Below are positions 46,639-56,076 of a DNA stretch of 64,000 nucleotides, in pieces. The stretch is taken from NCBI RefSeq assembly GCF_017742215.1, contig NZ_JAGHKP010000002.1:654737-718736 (forward strand), written 5' to 3'. Origin of the DNA: Chitinophaga chungangae. Lineage in GTDB: Bacteria > Bacteroidota > Bacteroidia > Chitinophagales > Chitinophagaceae. The position numbers and the translations under genes were made by a program. The notes under the pieces are model-generated. The model searched no databases and was not told the DNA's origin. It saw only the letters and a list, made by a program, of their open reading frames with translations. Position 1 is the stretch's first letter; every line of letters begins with the position of its first letter.

Positions 46639-48627
46639 ATGCAATTATATAGCCCTTCGCTGACTAAATACGAGCGCCTGGCCACACTGGAAGTTAAAGT
46701 GGGGGACCTTACCATAGGGAATTTCAACCCAATCCGCATTCAGACGATGACGACCACCGACACCATGGACACCCTGGGCACCGTGGAGCAGTCCATCCGT
46801 TGCATCGAAGCGGGCGCCGAACTGGTGCGTATTACCGCGCCCAGCAAAAACGAGGCGGAAAACCTGCTCAACATCAAGAACGAACTGCGCAAAAGAGGCT
46901 ATAACACCCCGCTGGTGGCCGATATCCACTTCACCCCCAATGCCGCGGAAGTGGCGGCCCGCATCGTGGAAAAAGTGCGCGTGAACCCGGGCAACTACGT
47001 AGACAAAAAGAAATTCGAACTGCTGGAATATACCGACGCCGAATACCAGGAAGAGATCGACCGCATCCGCGAGCGTTTTACCCCGCTGGTGAACATCTGC
47101 AAACAATACGGCACCGCGATGCGCATCGGCACCAACCACGGCTCCCTCAGCGACCGCATCATGAGCCGCTACGGCGATACGCCCATGGGCATGGTGGAAA
47201 GCGCCATGGAGTTCCTCCGCATCGCCGAAGACCTGCACTACCGCAACATCGTGCTGAGCATGAAAGCCAGCAACCCGCAGGTAATGGTGCAGGCTTACCG
47301 CCTGCTGGTGAGCACCATGCAGCAGGAGCTAGGCCACTGTTACCCGCTGCACCTCGGCGTAACCGAGGCCGGCGACGGGGAAGACGGCCGCATCAAATCC
47401 GCCGTGGGCATCGGCACGCTGCTGGAAGACGGTGTGGGAGATACCATCCGCGTATCGCTCACCGAAGACCCCGAATTTGAGCTGCCCGTTTGCCGCGACA
47501 TCGTGAAACGTTACACCGGCCGCATTTCCCACGCGCCCATACAACCGCTCTCCCAGCCGGACAAACTGCCGTATTCGCCTTTCAACTTCGCCAAAAGGGA
47601 AAGCATCGCGGTGGATAACATCGGCGGGAAACAGGTGCCCGTTGTTGTGGCGGACCTCAGTCATCTCAAATCCATCACCCACCACGACCTGCGCGGCATC
47701 GGCTATTATTACGACGAAGCCACCGATAAATGGAACATCGGCGACGCGGCCGCGGATTATATTTTCACCGGTCATCACCTATTGCCGTTCGCTTTGCCCG
47801 GCACGCTGAAAGTGATCGTGCAGCATCCGGCATGGCTGCACGCGGAAGACAAGGAAAAATATTTCCCTTACCTGGACATTCACGGCTACATGGCCGCACG
47901 CAGCGCGGGCAATCTCTCGAAAATGAATTTCGTGGCCACGCATGCGGACGATTTCGGCACGCCTGAATTCAATGTTTTCCTCGAAACGCTCCGCACCGCT
48001 ACAGACGTTGTGCCCGTGGTCTATTCCAATTCCGCGCACGCCATGGCGATGGTAAGGCGCACGCTGATCGCCATGATGGAACAGCAGATCGCCCAGCCGG
48101 TCGTGCTGATGTGCAACAGCGGTCATGATAATGCGGACGACGACCTTATTCATTACGCCACCGAAACCGGCGCACTGCTGCTGGACGGCTTTGGTGAAGG
48201 GCTCTGGCTCAAAGCCTTGCCTGATCAAAAGTTGAACCGCCAGCCCGGCGCCGTGAAGGAACCGCCGGAACTGATCAACAACATTGCTTTCGGCATCCTG
48301 CAGGCCACCCGCTCCAGGATCTCGAAAACGGAATACATCTCCTGCCCTTCCTGCGGCAGAACGCTTTTCGACCTGCAGGAAACCACGGCCCGCATCCGCG
48401 CGGTGACCAATCATCTCAAAGGCGTGAAGATCGCCATCATGGGCTGCATCGTGAACGGCCCAGGCGAAATGGCCGATGCGGACTTCGGTTACGTGGGCAG
48501 CGGCGTTGGAAAGATCACGCTGTACCGCGGGAAAGAAGTGGTGAAACGCGGCCTCAGCAGCGATGTGGCAGTAAGCGAACTGATCAACCTGATCAGGGAT
48601 AACGGCATGTGGGTGGACGTAAATTAA
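46639..48627 (+). CDS. ispG: 4-hydroxy-3-methylbut-2-enyl diphosphate synthase, long form
   Basis: Penultimate step of the MEP isoprenoid pathway, reducing MEcPP to HMBPP with a [4Fe-4S] cluster. The 662 residues are almost twice the E. coli length (372). The TIM barrel (about 10-290) and the cluster domain (YISCPSCGRTLFDL near 570; IMGCIVNGPGEMADADFGYVG near 605) are separated by an inserted domain of about 250 residues. This arrangement is the known three-domain form of plants, Chlamydiae and Bacteroidota. The cluster ligands are the two Cys of CPSC, the Cys of IMGC and the Glu of GPGE. Confidence 0.96.
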   Translation: MQLYSPSLTKYERLATLEVKVGDLTIGNFNPIRIQTMTTTDTMDTLGTVEQSIRCIEAGAELVRITAPSKNEAENLLNIKNELRKRGYNTPLVADIHFTPNAAEVAARIVEKVRVNPGNYVDKKKFELLEYTDAEYQEEIDRIRERFTPLVNICKQYGTAMRIGTNHGSLSDRIMSRYGDTPMGMVESAMEFLRIAEDLHYRNIVLSMKASNPQVMVQAYRLLVSTMQQELGHCYPLHLGVTEAGDGEDGRIKSAVGIGTLLEDGVGDTIRVSLTEDPEFELPVCRDIVKRYTGRISHAPIQPLSQPDKLPYSPFNFAKRESIAVDNIGGKQVPVVVADLSHLKSITHHDLRGIGYYYDEATDKWNIGDAAADYIFTGHHLLPFALPGTLKVIVQHPAWLHAEDKEKYFPYLDIHGYMAARSAGNLSKMNFVATHADDFGTPEFNVFLETLRTATDVVPVVYSNSAHAMAMVRRTLIAMMEQQIAQPVVLMCNSGHDNADDDLIHYATETGALLLDGFGEGLWLKALPDQKLNRQPGAVKEPPELINNIAFGILQATRSRISKTEYISCPSCGRTLFDLQETTARIRAVTNHLKGVKIAIMGCIVNGPGEMADADFGYVGSGVGKITLYRGKEVVKRGLSSDVAVSELINLIRDNGMWVDVN

Positions 48628-48629
48628 AG

Positions 48630-48652
48630 CGGGCCGTCCTTTCAGACGGCCC
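48630..48652 (+). terminator. Hairpin after ispG
   Basis: Stem GCGGGCCGTC / GACGGCCC with a short CTTTCA loop right after the stop. It has no T-run, so it is a weak or Rho-assisted end. Confidence 0.5.
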
Positions 48653-48749
48653 TAAAACTGTAACTGGGGTTAACAGAACAGTGTGTACCTTAACTTTTCT
48701 TATTCTGAACTGCTTATTTGGGGTTATATGCACTTCTAAAGCATGTCAC

Positions 48750-48789
48750 AAAACTACTACCCTCCAGAGGGTATATCAAGCGTAGTTTT
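48750..48789. repeat. Nested inverted repeat in the ispG-lipoprotein gap
   Basis: Outer arms AAAACTAC (48750-48757) and GTAGTTTT (48782-48789); inner arms TACCCT / AGGGTA (48758-48763 and 48768-48773). GTAGTTT recurs at 48804-48810, followed by CCCTCC, which also occurs at 48760-48765. It could be a protein-binding site or a structured leader; no other feature lies in the 280-base gap. Confidence 0.4.
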
Positions 48790-48908
48790 ACGCATTTTGC
48801 CGCGTAGTTTCCCTCCAAATCATGTTATTGCTGTAATACTATTCTCCCGACGGTTGAAACTTTGGTATTCGTATTGCGTTAATTTCTTTACAAACTAAAT
48901 TGAATTGT

Positions 48909-49496
48909 ATGAGAAATCTGCTTTATGCCGCGGGGCTGCTGGCATTGCTGGCAGCCGGTTGCGGGCCGAATACCTCGCAGTCTACCATTACCCAGGAAGA
49001 AAAACAGGCGCAGGGAGACACGATCAACGAGCTGGTGGCTTTTCAGAAAGACATCGTGATCAGGCCGCTGAGCGGTTATTTCGTGAAGAACACCATCAAG
49101 CAGAACGACAGTATCGTTTGCTGGGTGATCAACAATCCGAAGGAAATGCAGCAGGTGTTCGGTATGGCGAAAACGGTCAACAATGTGATCGATACCGTGG
49201 ATTTCAACAGCCAGCTGCTTACCGCGCTCACATTGCGCATTAGCTCGCTCGTGCAAAAGATAGAGCTGATCAGCAGCAAACAGGAAGGCAGCACGGTGGA
49301 GCTTCATTTCAAAATTTACGACGAAGAACCGACCGTCAAATCTTTCAGCATGGCCGCGGCCTGGCTGGGCGCCATCCCGAAAACCCCGGAAGTGAAGACC
49401 GTGAAATTCTACAACGGGGATAAACTGATCCAAAGCGTGGACGTAGGGTTGCTGGAAGAAGTGATGAAAGAAGACAGCACGCTGAAAAAATACTGA
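48909..49496 (+). CDS. Lipoprotein of unknown function
   Basis: 195 residues from the ATG at 48909 (a TTG nine bases upstream is the longer choice). Lipobox LLAAGC, Cys18. The mature protein has a strand/helix mix (INELVAFQKDIVIRPLSG, TALTLRISSLVQKIEL, VELHFKIYDEEPTVKSF), but I recognise no domain. It ends at a good terminator and is convergent with metH. It may be an envelope protein specific to this family. Confidence 0.7.
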   Translation: MRNLLYAAGLLALLAAGCGPNTSQSTITQEEKQAQGDTINELVAFQKDIVIRPLSGYFVKNTIKQNDSIVCWVINNPKEMQQVFGMAKTVNNVIDTVDFNSQLLTALTLRISSLVQKIELISSKQEGSTVELHFKIYDEEPTVKSFSMAAAWLGAIPKTPEVKTVKFYNGDKLIQSVDVGLLEEVMKEDSTLKKY

Positions 49497-49506
49497 TGAA
49501 ACGAAA

Positions 49507-49536
49507 AAGCCCCGGAAATACTCCGGGGCTTCTTTT
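49507..49536. terminator. Terminator between lipoprotein gene and metH
   Basis: Stem AAGCCCCGGA / TCCGGGGCTT with loop AATAC and T-rich tail; the AAAAA on the left gives a minus-strand T-run. It can end both convergent genes. Confidence 0.85.
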
Positions 49537-49547
49537 ATGCATTCGTT

Positions 49548-52256
49548 TTACATGTCGTATTCAAGGTTGGGGCGAAGCCATCTTTCGGCTTCTTCCAGCG
49601 GCCAGCCTTTTCGCGCGGCATAATCTTCCACCTGGTCTTTTTCGATCTTGCCCAAACCGAAATATCTCGATTGCGGGTTAGCGAAATACCAGCCGCTTAC
49701 GCTCGCCGCGGGGTACATCGCCAGCGATTCCGTGAGCGTGATGCCGGTGGCTTCCGTAGCGTTCAGCAGGTCGAAAAGTTTGTACTTCTCGGTGTGCTCG
49801 GGGCAAGCCGGGTAACCGGGCGCGGGGCGGATGCCGAGATATTCCTCTTTGATCAGCTGGTCGTTGGTAAGGTGCTCGTCTGTAGCGTAAGCCCAGAACT
49901 CCTTGCGCACGCGCTCGTGCAGCAGTTCGGTGAAAGCCTCCGCCAGCCGGTCTGCCAGCGCCTTCAGCATGATGCTGCTATAATCGTCGTGTTCTTTTTT
50001 GAAATGTTCGAGCCATTTTTCGATGCCTTCGCCCGTCGTTACGGCAAAGCCGCCGATGTAATCCTGTTTGCCGGTAGCGGCCGGCGCGATATAATCCGCG
50101 AGGCTGACGTTCGGCTGGCCCGGCGCTTTTTTGATCTGCTGGCGCAGGAACTCGAGGGGCACTTCCGCGCCGTCTATCGCCGTTACGCTCACCGTATCGT
50201 CGGCAATGGCGTTGGCGGGGAACAGGCCGATCACGGCTCTCGCTCTCAGCCATTTTTCGCTGATGATGCGTTTGAGCATTTCCTGCGCTTCGTTGTAGAG
50301 GCGGGTGGCTTCTTTACCCACCACCTCGTCTTCCAATATCTGCGGGAATTTGCCGTGCAGTTCCCAGGCAATGAAGAAAGGCTGCCAGTCGATGTATTTG
50401 GCGATCTCGCCCAGGTCGTAGTTGTCGAACACCTGGGTGCCCAGCTGTGCGGGTTTTACAGGGTTGTACGCCGCCCAGTCGATGTCTACTTTCAGCTTGC
50501 GCGCTTCGGCGATGGGCAGGTATTGTTTGACGGGTTTTTTATTCCTGAACTGCTCGTTCAGTTTGGTGTATTCCGTTTTTACGTCCGAAAGGAAGTTTTT
50601 GCTGAGCGCTTTGTTCAGCAGGTTGCCCGTTACGGTCACGCTGCGGGAAGCGTCCAGCACGTGCACCACGCCGTTTTCGTATTCCGGCGCGATCTTCACG
50701 GCGGTGTGCGTGCGCGAAGTGGTGGCGCCGCCGATCAGCAGGGGAATATCGAACTGCTGGCGTTTCAGCTCCCGGGCGATGTGGACCATTTCGTCGAGGC
50801 TCGGGGTGATAAGCCCGCTGAGACCGATGATGTCCACTTTTTCTTCGCGCGCGGCCTGCAATATCTTTTCCGCGGGCACCATTACGCCGAGGTCCACGAT
50901 TTCGTAGCCGTTACAGCCGAGCACCACGCCCACGATGTTTTTCCCGATGTCGTGCACGTCTCCTTTTACGGTGGCGAGCAATATTTTACCGGCGGATTTT
51001 ATCTCGCCGCCGTTCTTCGCCTGCAGCTCCAGCTTTTCCGCTTCAATGTAAGGCGTAAGCACAGCCACGGATTTTTTCATCACGCGGGCGCTTTTCACGA
51101 CCTGCGGAAGGAACATTTTACCGCTGCCGAAAAGGTCGCCCACGATGTTCATTCCATCCATCAGCGGGCCTTCGATCACTTCCAGCGGGCGGGGATATTT
51201 CTGGCGGGCCTCTTCGGTGTCCGCTTCGATGTAATCGGTAATACCGTTCACAAGGGCGTGGCTGAGCCTTTGCTCAACGGTGCCGGCGCGCCATGCTTCG
51301 TCTTTTTCGACGGTTTTGCCTTTGGCCTTTACGGTTTCGGCAAATGCGATAAGGCGCTCGGTAGCATCTTCGCGGCGGTTGAGGATCGCGTCTTCGCAAA
51401 GCTCGCGCAATTGCGGTTCGATCTCGTCGTAGATCTGGATCATGCCTGCGTTAACGATGCCCATGTCCAGCCCCGCTTTGATGGCGTGGAACAGGAACAC
51501 GGCATGCATGGCTTCGCGCACGGCATCGTTGCCCCTGAAGGAGAACGATACGTTGCTCACGCCGCCGCTGATCTTGGCGAGCGGCATCAGCTGTTTGATC
51601 CGGCGGCAGGCTTCGATGAACTCTACCGCGTAGTTGTTATGTTCTTCAATGCCCGTGGCAATGGCGAAAATGTTCGGGTCGAAAATGATGTCCTGCGGAT
51701 CGTAGCCCACTTTATCGACAAGGATCTTGTACGCGCGGTGGCAGAAGCTCACGCGTTTTTCGAGGGTATCCGCCTGGCCGTTTTCATCGAAGGCCATTAC
51801 GACCACCGAAGCGCCGTAGCTCTGGCAGATAATGGCGTGCTCGATGAACTTTTCCTCTCCTTCCTTCAGGCTGATGGAGTTCACGATACATTTGCCCTGC
51901 AGGCATTTCAGGCCGGCTTCGATCACGCTGAACTTGCTGGAATCGATCATCACGGGGATGCGGGAAATGTCCGGCTCGGAAGCGAGCAGGTTCAGGAAAG
52001 TGGTCATGGCTTTTTCGCCGTCGAGCAGCGCGTCGTCCATGTTCACGTCCAGGATCTGGGCGCCGCTTTCCACCTGCTGGCGGGCTACTGAGAGCGCTTC
52101 TTCAAAATGTCCTTCACGGATGAGGCGGGCAAATTTTTTAGAGCCGGTAACGTTGGTCCTTTCGCCGACGTTGATGAAGTTGGTCTCGGGTCTTACAACC
52201 AGCGGCTCCAGGCCGCTCAGTCTCAGGTAAGGCTTGATCGTTTGCGTATTGTTCAT
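49548..52256 (-). CDS. metH: Methionine synthase, pterin/cobalamin/activation part (split MetH)
   Basis: 902 residues covering the C-terminal three modules of cobalamin-dependent methionine synthase. The pterin-binding domain is at about 20-280 ([20 protein letters not shown]). The B12 cap and binding domains carry [15 protein letters not shown] with the DxHxxG cobalt-ligand motif near residue 434. The AdoMet reactivation domain ends the protein ([16 protein letters not shown] near 809). The homocysteine-binding module is on a separate gene 19 bases upstream. Two-gene MetH occurs in other Bacteroidota, so this is a real split. Confidence 0.95.
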   Translation of the reverse strand: MNNTQTIKPYLRLSGLEPLVVRPETNFINVGERTNVTGSKKFARLIREGHFEEALSVARQQVESGAQILDVNMDDALLDGEKAMTTFLNLLASEPDISRIPVMIDSSKFSVIEAGLKCLQGKCIVNSISLKEGEEKFIEHAIICQSYGASVVVMAFDENGQADTLEKRVSFCHRAYKILVDKVGYDPQDIIFDPNIFAIATGIEEHNNYAVEFIEACRRIKQLMPLAKISGGVSNVSFSFRGNDAVREAMHAVFLFHAIKAGLDMGIVNAGMIQIYDEIEPQLRELCEDAILNRREDATERLIAFAETVKAKGKTVEKDEAWRAGTVEQRLSHALVNGITDYIEADTEEARQKYPRPLEVIEGPLMDGMNIVGDLFGSGKMFLPQVVKSARVMKKSVAVLTPYIEAEKLELQAKNGGEIKSAGKILLATVKGDVHDIGKNIVGVVLGCNGYEIVDLGVMVPAEKILQAAREEKVDIIGLSGLITPSLDEMVHIARELKRQQFDIPLLIGGATTSRTHTAVKIAPEYENGVVHVLDASRSVTVTGNLLNKALSKNFLSDVKTEYTKLNEQFRNKKPVKQYLPIAEARKLKVDIDWAAYNPVKPAQLGTQVFDNYDLGEIAKYIDWQPFFIAWELHGKFPQILEDEVVGKEATRLYNEAQEMLKRIISEKWLRARAVIGLFPANAIADDTVSVTAIDGAEVPLEFLRQQIKKAPGQPNVSLADYIAPAATGKQDYIGGFAVTTGEGIEKWLEHFKKEHDDYSSIMLKALADRLAEAFTELLHERVRKEFWAYATDEHLTNDQLIKEEYLGIRPAPGYPACPEHTEKYKLFDLLNATEATGITLTESLAMYPAASVSGWYFANPQSRYFGLGKIEKDQVEDYAARKGWPLEEAERWLRPNLEYDM

Positions 52257-52275
52257 GCTAATTTCCTCGTTCTTC

Positions 52276-53292
52276 TTATGCCAGCGTAGTTTCCACTACC
52301 GGCAAGGGGCGCGGGGTAATGGTCTTTACATTTTCAGCGATGTGACGAATGTGATCGGGCGTGGTGCCGCAGCAGCCGCCGACGATATTAACGAAACCCT
52401 CGCGGGCGAAATCTTCGATGATGTGGGCCGTTTCGTGCGGCTGCTCGTCGTACTCGCCGAAGGTGTTCGGCAGGCCGGCGTTGGGGTAGCAGCTAACGTA
52501 ACAGCTGGCGATGTTGGCAAGCTCTTCCACGTAAGGCCTCATCTGTGCACCGCCCAACGCGCAGTTCAGGCCGATGGAGAAGGGTTTGGCGTGCATCACC
52601 GAAATATAGAACGCTTCCAGCGTTTGCCCGCTCAGCGTGCGGCCGGAGGCATCGGTAATAGTACCGGAGATCATGATGGGCAGTTCGGGCCTGCCGCTGT
52701 CCCGGAAATATTTTTTGATGGCGAAGATCGCGCCTTTGCAATTGAGCGTGTCGAAGATGGTTTCGATCAGCAGCAGGTCCGCGCCCGCTTCCGTCAGCGC
52801 TTTCACCTGTTCGTAATATGCGTTCACCACTTCGTCGAAAGTAACGGAGCGGAAACCGGGGTTGTTTACGTCGGGGGAAATGGAAAGCGTTTTGTTGAGC
52901 GGGCCGATGGCGCCTGCAACGAACCTCGGTTTGTCCGGGTTCCGGCGGGTATAATCGTCTGCCGCGCGCCTGGCTACCTGTACGGCGGCCACGTTCATTT
53001 CATAGGCGAGGCTTTGCATATCGTAGTCTGCCTGTGCAATCACGGTGCTGCTGAAGGTATTGGTCTCGATGATGTCTGCGCCGGCTTCGAGGTATTCGCG
53101 GTGAATGGCTTCAATAATGGCCGGCTGGGTGATCGAAAGCAGGTCGCTGTTGCCTTTCACGTCTGTGTGGTAGTTGGCGAATCGTTCCCCCCTGTAATCG
53201 GATTCCTGGAGTTTGTACCGCTGGATCATGGTGCCCATCGCACCGTCAATGATCAATATGCGCTCACGGGCGCATTCCTGTAATGATTTCAT
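52276..53292 (-). CDS. Homocysteine S-methyltransferase module of split MetH
   Basis: 338 residues equal to the N-terminal module of MetH, which transfers the methyl group to homocysteine. It has [10 protein letters not shown] near 18 and a TIM barrel. The zinc-binding Cys appear in [11 protein letters not shown] (near 246) and the Cys pair in [11 protein letters not shown] (near 315). It lies directly upstream of the pterin/cobalamin/activation gene with a 19-base gap, so the two subunits should be made together. Confidence 0.95.
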   Translation of the reverse strand: MKSLQECARERILIIDGAMGTMIQRYKLQESDYRGERFANYHTDVKGNSDLLSITQPAIIEAIHREYLEAGADIIETNTFSSTVIAQADYDMQSLAYEMNVAAVQVARRAADDYTRRNPDKPRFVAGAIGPLNKTLSISPDVNNPGFRSVTFDEVVNAYYEQVKALTEAGADLLLIETIFDTLNCKGAIFAIKKYFRDSGRPELPIMISGTITDASGRTLSGQTLEAFYISVMHAKPFSIGLNCALGGAQMRPYVEELANIASCYVSCYPNAGLPNTFGEYDEQPHETAHIIEDFAREGFVNIVGGCCGTTPDHIRHIAENVKTITPRPLPVVETTLA

Positions 53293-53509
53293 GGCAATAA
53301 CGTTTATTAGTTACGGTTTACAATGAACCCGGGGGCCGAACAATAAACAAATCTACCCGCGGGCATTTGCAAAGATAGAAAAGTCCTCACTAATAACCTT
53401 GAAACCTTCTTCCCCCGAACGCTGCTTTGGGGCCATAAAAATTTTGATCTCACAATTACCTGTTTATCAATTCATTAGAAACCCCTTTATTTTCTATCAT
53501 CAAAATATT
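53293..53509. promoter_or_regulatory. Region between metH operon and the divergent leader-peptide unit
   Basis: Holds the minus-strand -7 element TATCTTTG (53370-53377) of the metH operon, giving a leader of about 75 bases with inverted GC patches (CCCGCGGG, CCCCCGGG). I cannot match the leader to a known SAM or cobalamin riboswitch; it looks too short for a cobalamin one. Confidence 0.5.
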
Positions 53510-53540
53510 TTTGGATAGTCCACAAATCCTATTACATTTG
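53510..53540 (+). promoter_or_regulatory. Perfect Bacteroidota promoter for the leader-peptide unit
   Basis: TTTG (53510-53513), 19-base spacer and TACATTTG (53533-53540): consensus -33 and -7 boxes with consensus spacing. Start is expected near 53546. Confidence 0.65.
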
Positions 53541-53552
53541 TAGGGTAATACA

Positions 53553-53594
53553 ATGGAATCAAAAAAATACAGAAACCAACCGTTTAACTTATAA
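53553..53594 (+). CDS. Candidate leader ORF 1 (13 aa)
   Basis: MESKKYRNQPFNL, starting about 7 bases after the expected transcription start and ending 4 bases before the second leader ORF. Very short, so a chance ORF is possible. Confidence 0.3.
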   Translation: MESKKYRNQPFNL

Positions 53595-53598
53595 CACT

Positions 53599-53658
53599 AT
53601 GGCATTCTCCTACCATCACCGCGCCGCTGCCGGTTGTTGTTCAATGTGCCGCCGGTAA
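53599..53658 (+). CDS. Candidate Cys-rich leader peptide (19 aa)
   Basis: MAFSYHHRAAAGCCSMCRR and stop. Three Cys and a Met lie in the last seven residues. Tiny Cys- or amino-acid-biased peptides in a promoter-proximal leader are typical of ribosome-stalling attenuators. It lies divergent from metH, which fits a sulfur link, but no alternative-terminator structure is clear after it. Confidence 0.45.
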   Translation: MAFSYHHRAAAGCCSMCRR

Positions 53659-53705
53659 TTCAATCCGGGCAGGGAACACATTACAATCACCGAAAATTTT
53701 TAGTC

Positions 53706-53894
53706 ATGAACATTGAGGACGATTTAAGGCAATTAAGCCTCCGGCTGAAAAAGCTGGGACTGGAAGAGGTCGTTGCCGAAAGAAGCGCCCTGAGCGAGTC
53801 CTTCAGGGTCGTTTATGTGAACAAAAACGCTAAAGCCGCAGCGCAGGCGGGCCTCCCGAAAGGGAGCGATAACAAGACTTCCTCTAAGCTGTAG
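53706..53894 (+). CDS. Small protein of unknown function (62 aa)
   Basis: From the ATG at 53706 (the open frame to 53634 adds implausible residues). MNIEDDLRQLSLRLKKLGLE predicts an amphipathic or coiled-coil helix, then a Ser/Lys-rich tail. It contains no Cys and no known domain. It is the only gene in the small transcription unit between a consensus promoter and a strong terminator; the two leader ORFs precede it. Confidence 0.55.
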   Translation: MNIEDDLRQLSLRLKKLGLEEVVAERSALSESFRVVYVNKNAKAAAQAGLPKGSDNKTSSKL

Positions 53895-53943
53895 TTGACA
53901 TAATGCAACAATTGCGTATTCATAACGTGGAATAGTTACCAGA

Positions 53944-53973
53944 GACAGGTGTTTTCGAACACCTGTATTTTTT
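53944..53973 (+). terminator. UUCG tetraloop terminator of the small unit
   Basis: Stem ACAGGTGTT / AACACCTGT with loop TTCG, then ATTTTTTT. It closes the unit 50 bases after the 62-residue gene. Confidence 0.9.
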
Positions 53974-53978
53974 TGCGC

Positions 53979-54665
53979 CTACCTCGCCGCGCAGGCCAGC
54001 GCACAGGCGCTTACCCGAACCGCTTCTCCCGCCTGCAAAACCGCGTGGGCGCAGGCTTCCAGCGTGGCGCCGGTGGTCATCACATCGTCTACCAGCAATA
54101 TATGCGCGGGGCCTTCCAGGCGCCCGGTTTTCCATGCGAACATGTTCTCCACGTTGGCCCAGCGGTCTATCCTCGATTTGCGCGTTTGCGTTTCGGTGAA
54201 TGCGTTGCGCACCAGCGCGTGCGGCCATACGCGGCAGCCCAGCACTTCCGCCATGCCTTCGGCGAGCAGCGCGGCCTGGTTGTAACCGCGGTGGCGTTGT
54301 TTCATGGCGTGCAAAGGCACGGGCGCCAGTGCGGTCACGTCTTTCGCCCAGCCGCTTTCCTTCAGCTGAAAACCCAGCCTCCGGCCGAGGAAGATCGCGA
54401 TATCGCTGCGTTTTTTGTATTTGAAAGCATGCACCAGCTTTTGTAAAATTCCCTGGTGATAAAAGAAGTACCCGGCCGAAACGCGCTGCATCGGCACGCG
54501 GCCCCAAAACATTCGCTCGGCGGGATTTTCAGCGGTTTTATGAAAACCGGTGAGCGGCAATTGAAGGTCGCAGCGGATGCAGAGGATCTTTTCGGTACTG
54601 CTGAGCTCGCGCCCGCATCCTTCGCAGACGTGCGGGTAAAACAGTTGCAAGAGGGCCTGCAGCAT
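53979..54665 (-). CDS. comF: ComF family phosphoribosyltransferase
   Basis: 228 residues. An N-terminal zinc-finger-like pair (CEGCGREL, CIRCDLQLPL) is followed by a phosphoribosyltransferase domain with the PRPP loop ILLVDDVMTTGATLEACA near residue 190. ComF is a cytosolic competence protein. It sits 34 bases after radA in the same direction. Confidence 0.92.
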   Translation of the reverse strand: MLQALLQLFYPHVCEGCGRELSSTEKILCIRCDLQLPLTGFHKTAENPAERMFWGRVPMQRVSAGYFFYHQGILQKLVHAFKYKKRSDIAIFLGRRLGFQLKESGWAKDVTALAPVPLHAMKQRHRGYNQAALLAEGMAEVLGCRVWPHALVRNAFTETQTRKSRIDRWANVENMFAWKTGRLEGPAHILLVDDVMTTGATLEACAHAVLQAGEAVRVSACALACAAR

Positions 54666-54699
54666 AAAAAGAAGATTTCAGGTTAACAAACAGGTGCGG

Positions 54700-56076
54700 C
54701 TAGAAAAGCAGGCGGTACAATTCTTCCACCCTTCCCAGCGGCACCACTTCGATATTCAATTTAGTGAAATCAAGTCCTTTTTTGTGAAACTTGGAGATAA
54801 AAATCTTTTCAAAACCCAGCTTCTCCGCTTCGGCAATACGCTGTTCGATACGGTTCACCGCCCTGATCTCGCCGCTGAGGCCTACTTCGCCGGCAAAACA
54901 ATTTTTGTGCGAAACGCCGATGTCTTCAAACGACGAAAGCAGCGCTACCAGCACCGCCAGGTCGATAGACGGATCTTCGATGCGCAGGCCGCCCGCGATG
55001 TTGAGGAACACGTCTTTCACACCGAAATGAAAACCGCCGCGTTTTTCGAGCACGGCCAGCAGCAGTTGCAACCTGCGCAGGTCGAAACCGGTGGCGGTAC
55101 GCTGCGGCGTGCCGTATACGGATTGTGTAACCAGCGCCTGCACTTCCACGAGCATGGGCCGAAGGCCTTCGATGGTGGAAGCGATGGCTACGCCGCTGAG
55201 CATTTCGTCGCGCTGGGAGATCAGTATTTCGGAGGGATTGTTCACCTGCCGGAGGCCAACACCGGTCATTTCATAAATGCCCAGCTCGGCGGTTGAACCA
55301 AAGCGGTTCTTGATGGTGCGCAGGATGCGGTAGGCGTAATGCTGGTCGCCTTCGAACTGCAATACCGTATCGACCATATGTTCCAGCACTTTTGGACCGG
55401 CGATGGAGCCGTCTTTGGTAATGTGGCCGATCAGGAAAACGGGCGTGTTGGTCTCTTTGGCGAAACGTTGCATTTCGGCGGCTGTTTCGCGGATCTGCGA
55501 CACGCTTCCGGGCGCGGATTCGATCAGCGGAGACTGCAGGGTTTGTATGGAATCGATGATCACCAGTTCGGGCTGCAGTTTTTTGATCTCCTGGAAGATC
55601 ACCTGCGTGGAAGTTTCGGTAAGCAGGTAAAACTGATCGTTGCGTATCTTCAAACGGTCTGCCCGCATCTTGATCTGTTGTTCACTTTCTTCGCCGCTGA
55701 TATACAGTGTTTTAATATCCTTCAGCAACAACGCGTTCTGCAGGAACAAAGTGGATTTGCCGATCCCCGGCTCACCGCCGACCAATACGAGCGAACCCGC
55801 CACTATGCCGCCTCCCAGCACCCTGTTGAGCTCTGTGTCCGGCGTAAGCCAGCGTTTCTCTTCGAGCCCTTCAACCGCATCGAGATGAACGGTTCTGGGC
55901 GTTTTATACGCGCTGGTTGTTTCCGCTCTCCAGTCTGCCTGGCGCAACGGAATATCTTTCTGCACTTTTTCTTCGACAAAAGTGTTCCATTGATTGCATG
56001 AAGGACATTTTCCCGTCCACTTCGCTGATTCATATCCGCAGTTCTGGCAAAAAAAAGCTGTTCTGATTTTACTCAT
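54700..56076 (-). CDS. radA: DNA repair protein RadA
   Basis: 458 residues from the ATG at 56076; the longer frame to 56193 adds a low-complexity segment and is rejected. An N-terminal zinc finger (FFCQNCGYESAKWTGKCPSC), the Walker A motif GGEPGIGKSTLFLQ near 105, a DnaB/RecA-like ATPase core and the RadA-specific KNRFG motif (near 252). A Lon-like C-terminal domain follows. Branch-migrates recombination intermediates. It leads the radA-comF pair. Confidence 0.95.
   Translation of the reverse strand: MSKIRTAFFCQNCGYESAKWTGKCPSCNQWNTFVEEKVQKDIPLRQADWRAETTSAYKTPRTVHLDAVEGLEEKRWLTPDTELNRVLGGGIVAGSLVLVGGEPGIGKSTLFLQNALLLKDIKTLYISGEESEQQIKMRADRLKIRNDQFYLLTETSTQVIFQEIKKLQPELVIIDSIQTLQSPLIESAPGSVSQIRETAAEMQRFAKETNTPVFLIGHITKDGSIAGPKVLEHMVDTVLQFEGDQHYAYRILRTIKNRFGSTAELGIYEMTGVGLRQVNNPSEILISQRDEMLSGVAIASTIEGLRPMLVEVQALVTQSVYGTPQRTATGFDLRRLQLLLAVLEKRGGFHFGVKDVFLNIAGGLRIEDPSIDLAVLVALLSSFEDIGVSHKNCFAGEVGLSGEIRAVNRIEQRIAEAEKLGFEKIFISKFHKKGLDFTKLNIEVVPLGRVEELYRLLF

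Noticed and set aside
48750-48789. Nested inverted repeat as a metabolite riboswitch
   Set aside because: It has only two short stems, matches no family I know, and the downstream gene is an unrecognised lipoprotein. Kept only as a repeat.
53293-53376. SAM or cobalamin riboswitch in the metH leader
   Set aside because: The leader is about 75-80 bases, too short for a cobalamin riboswitch, and no SAM-family core is visible.
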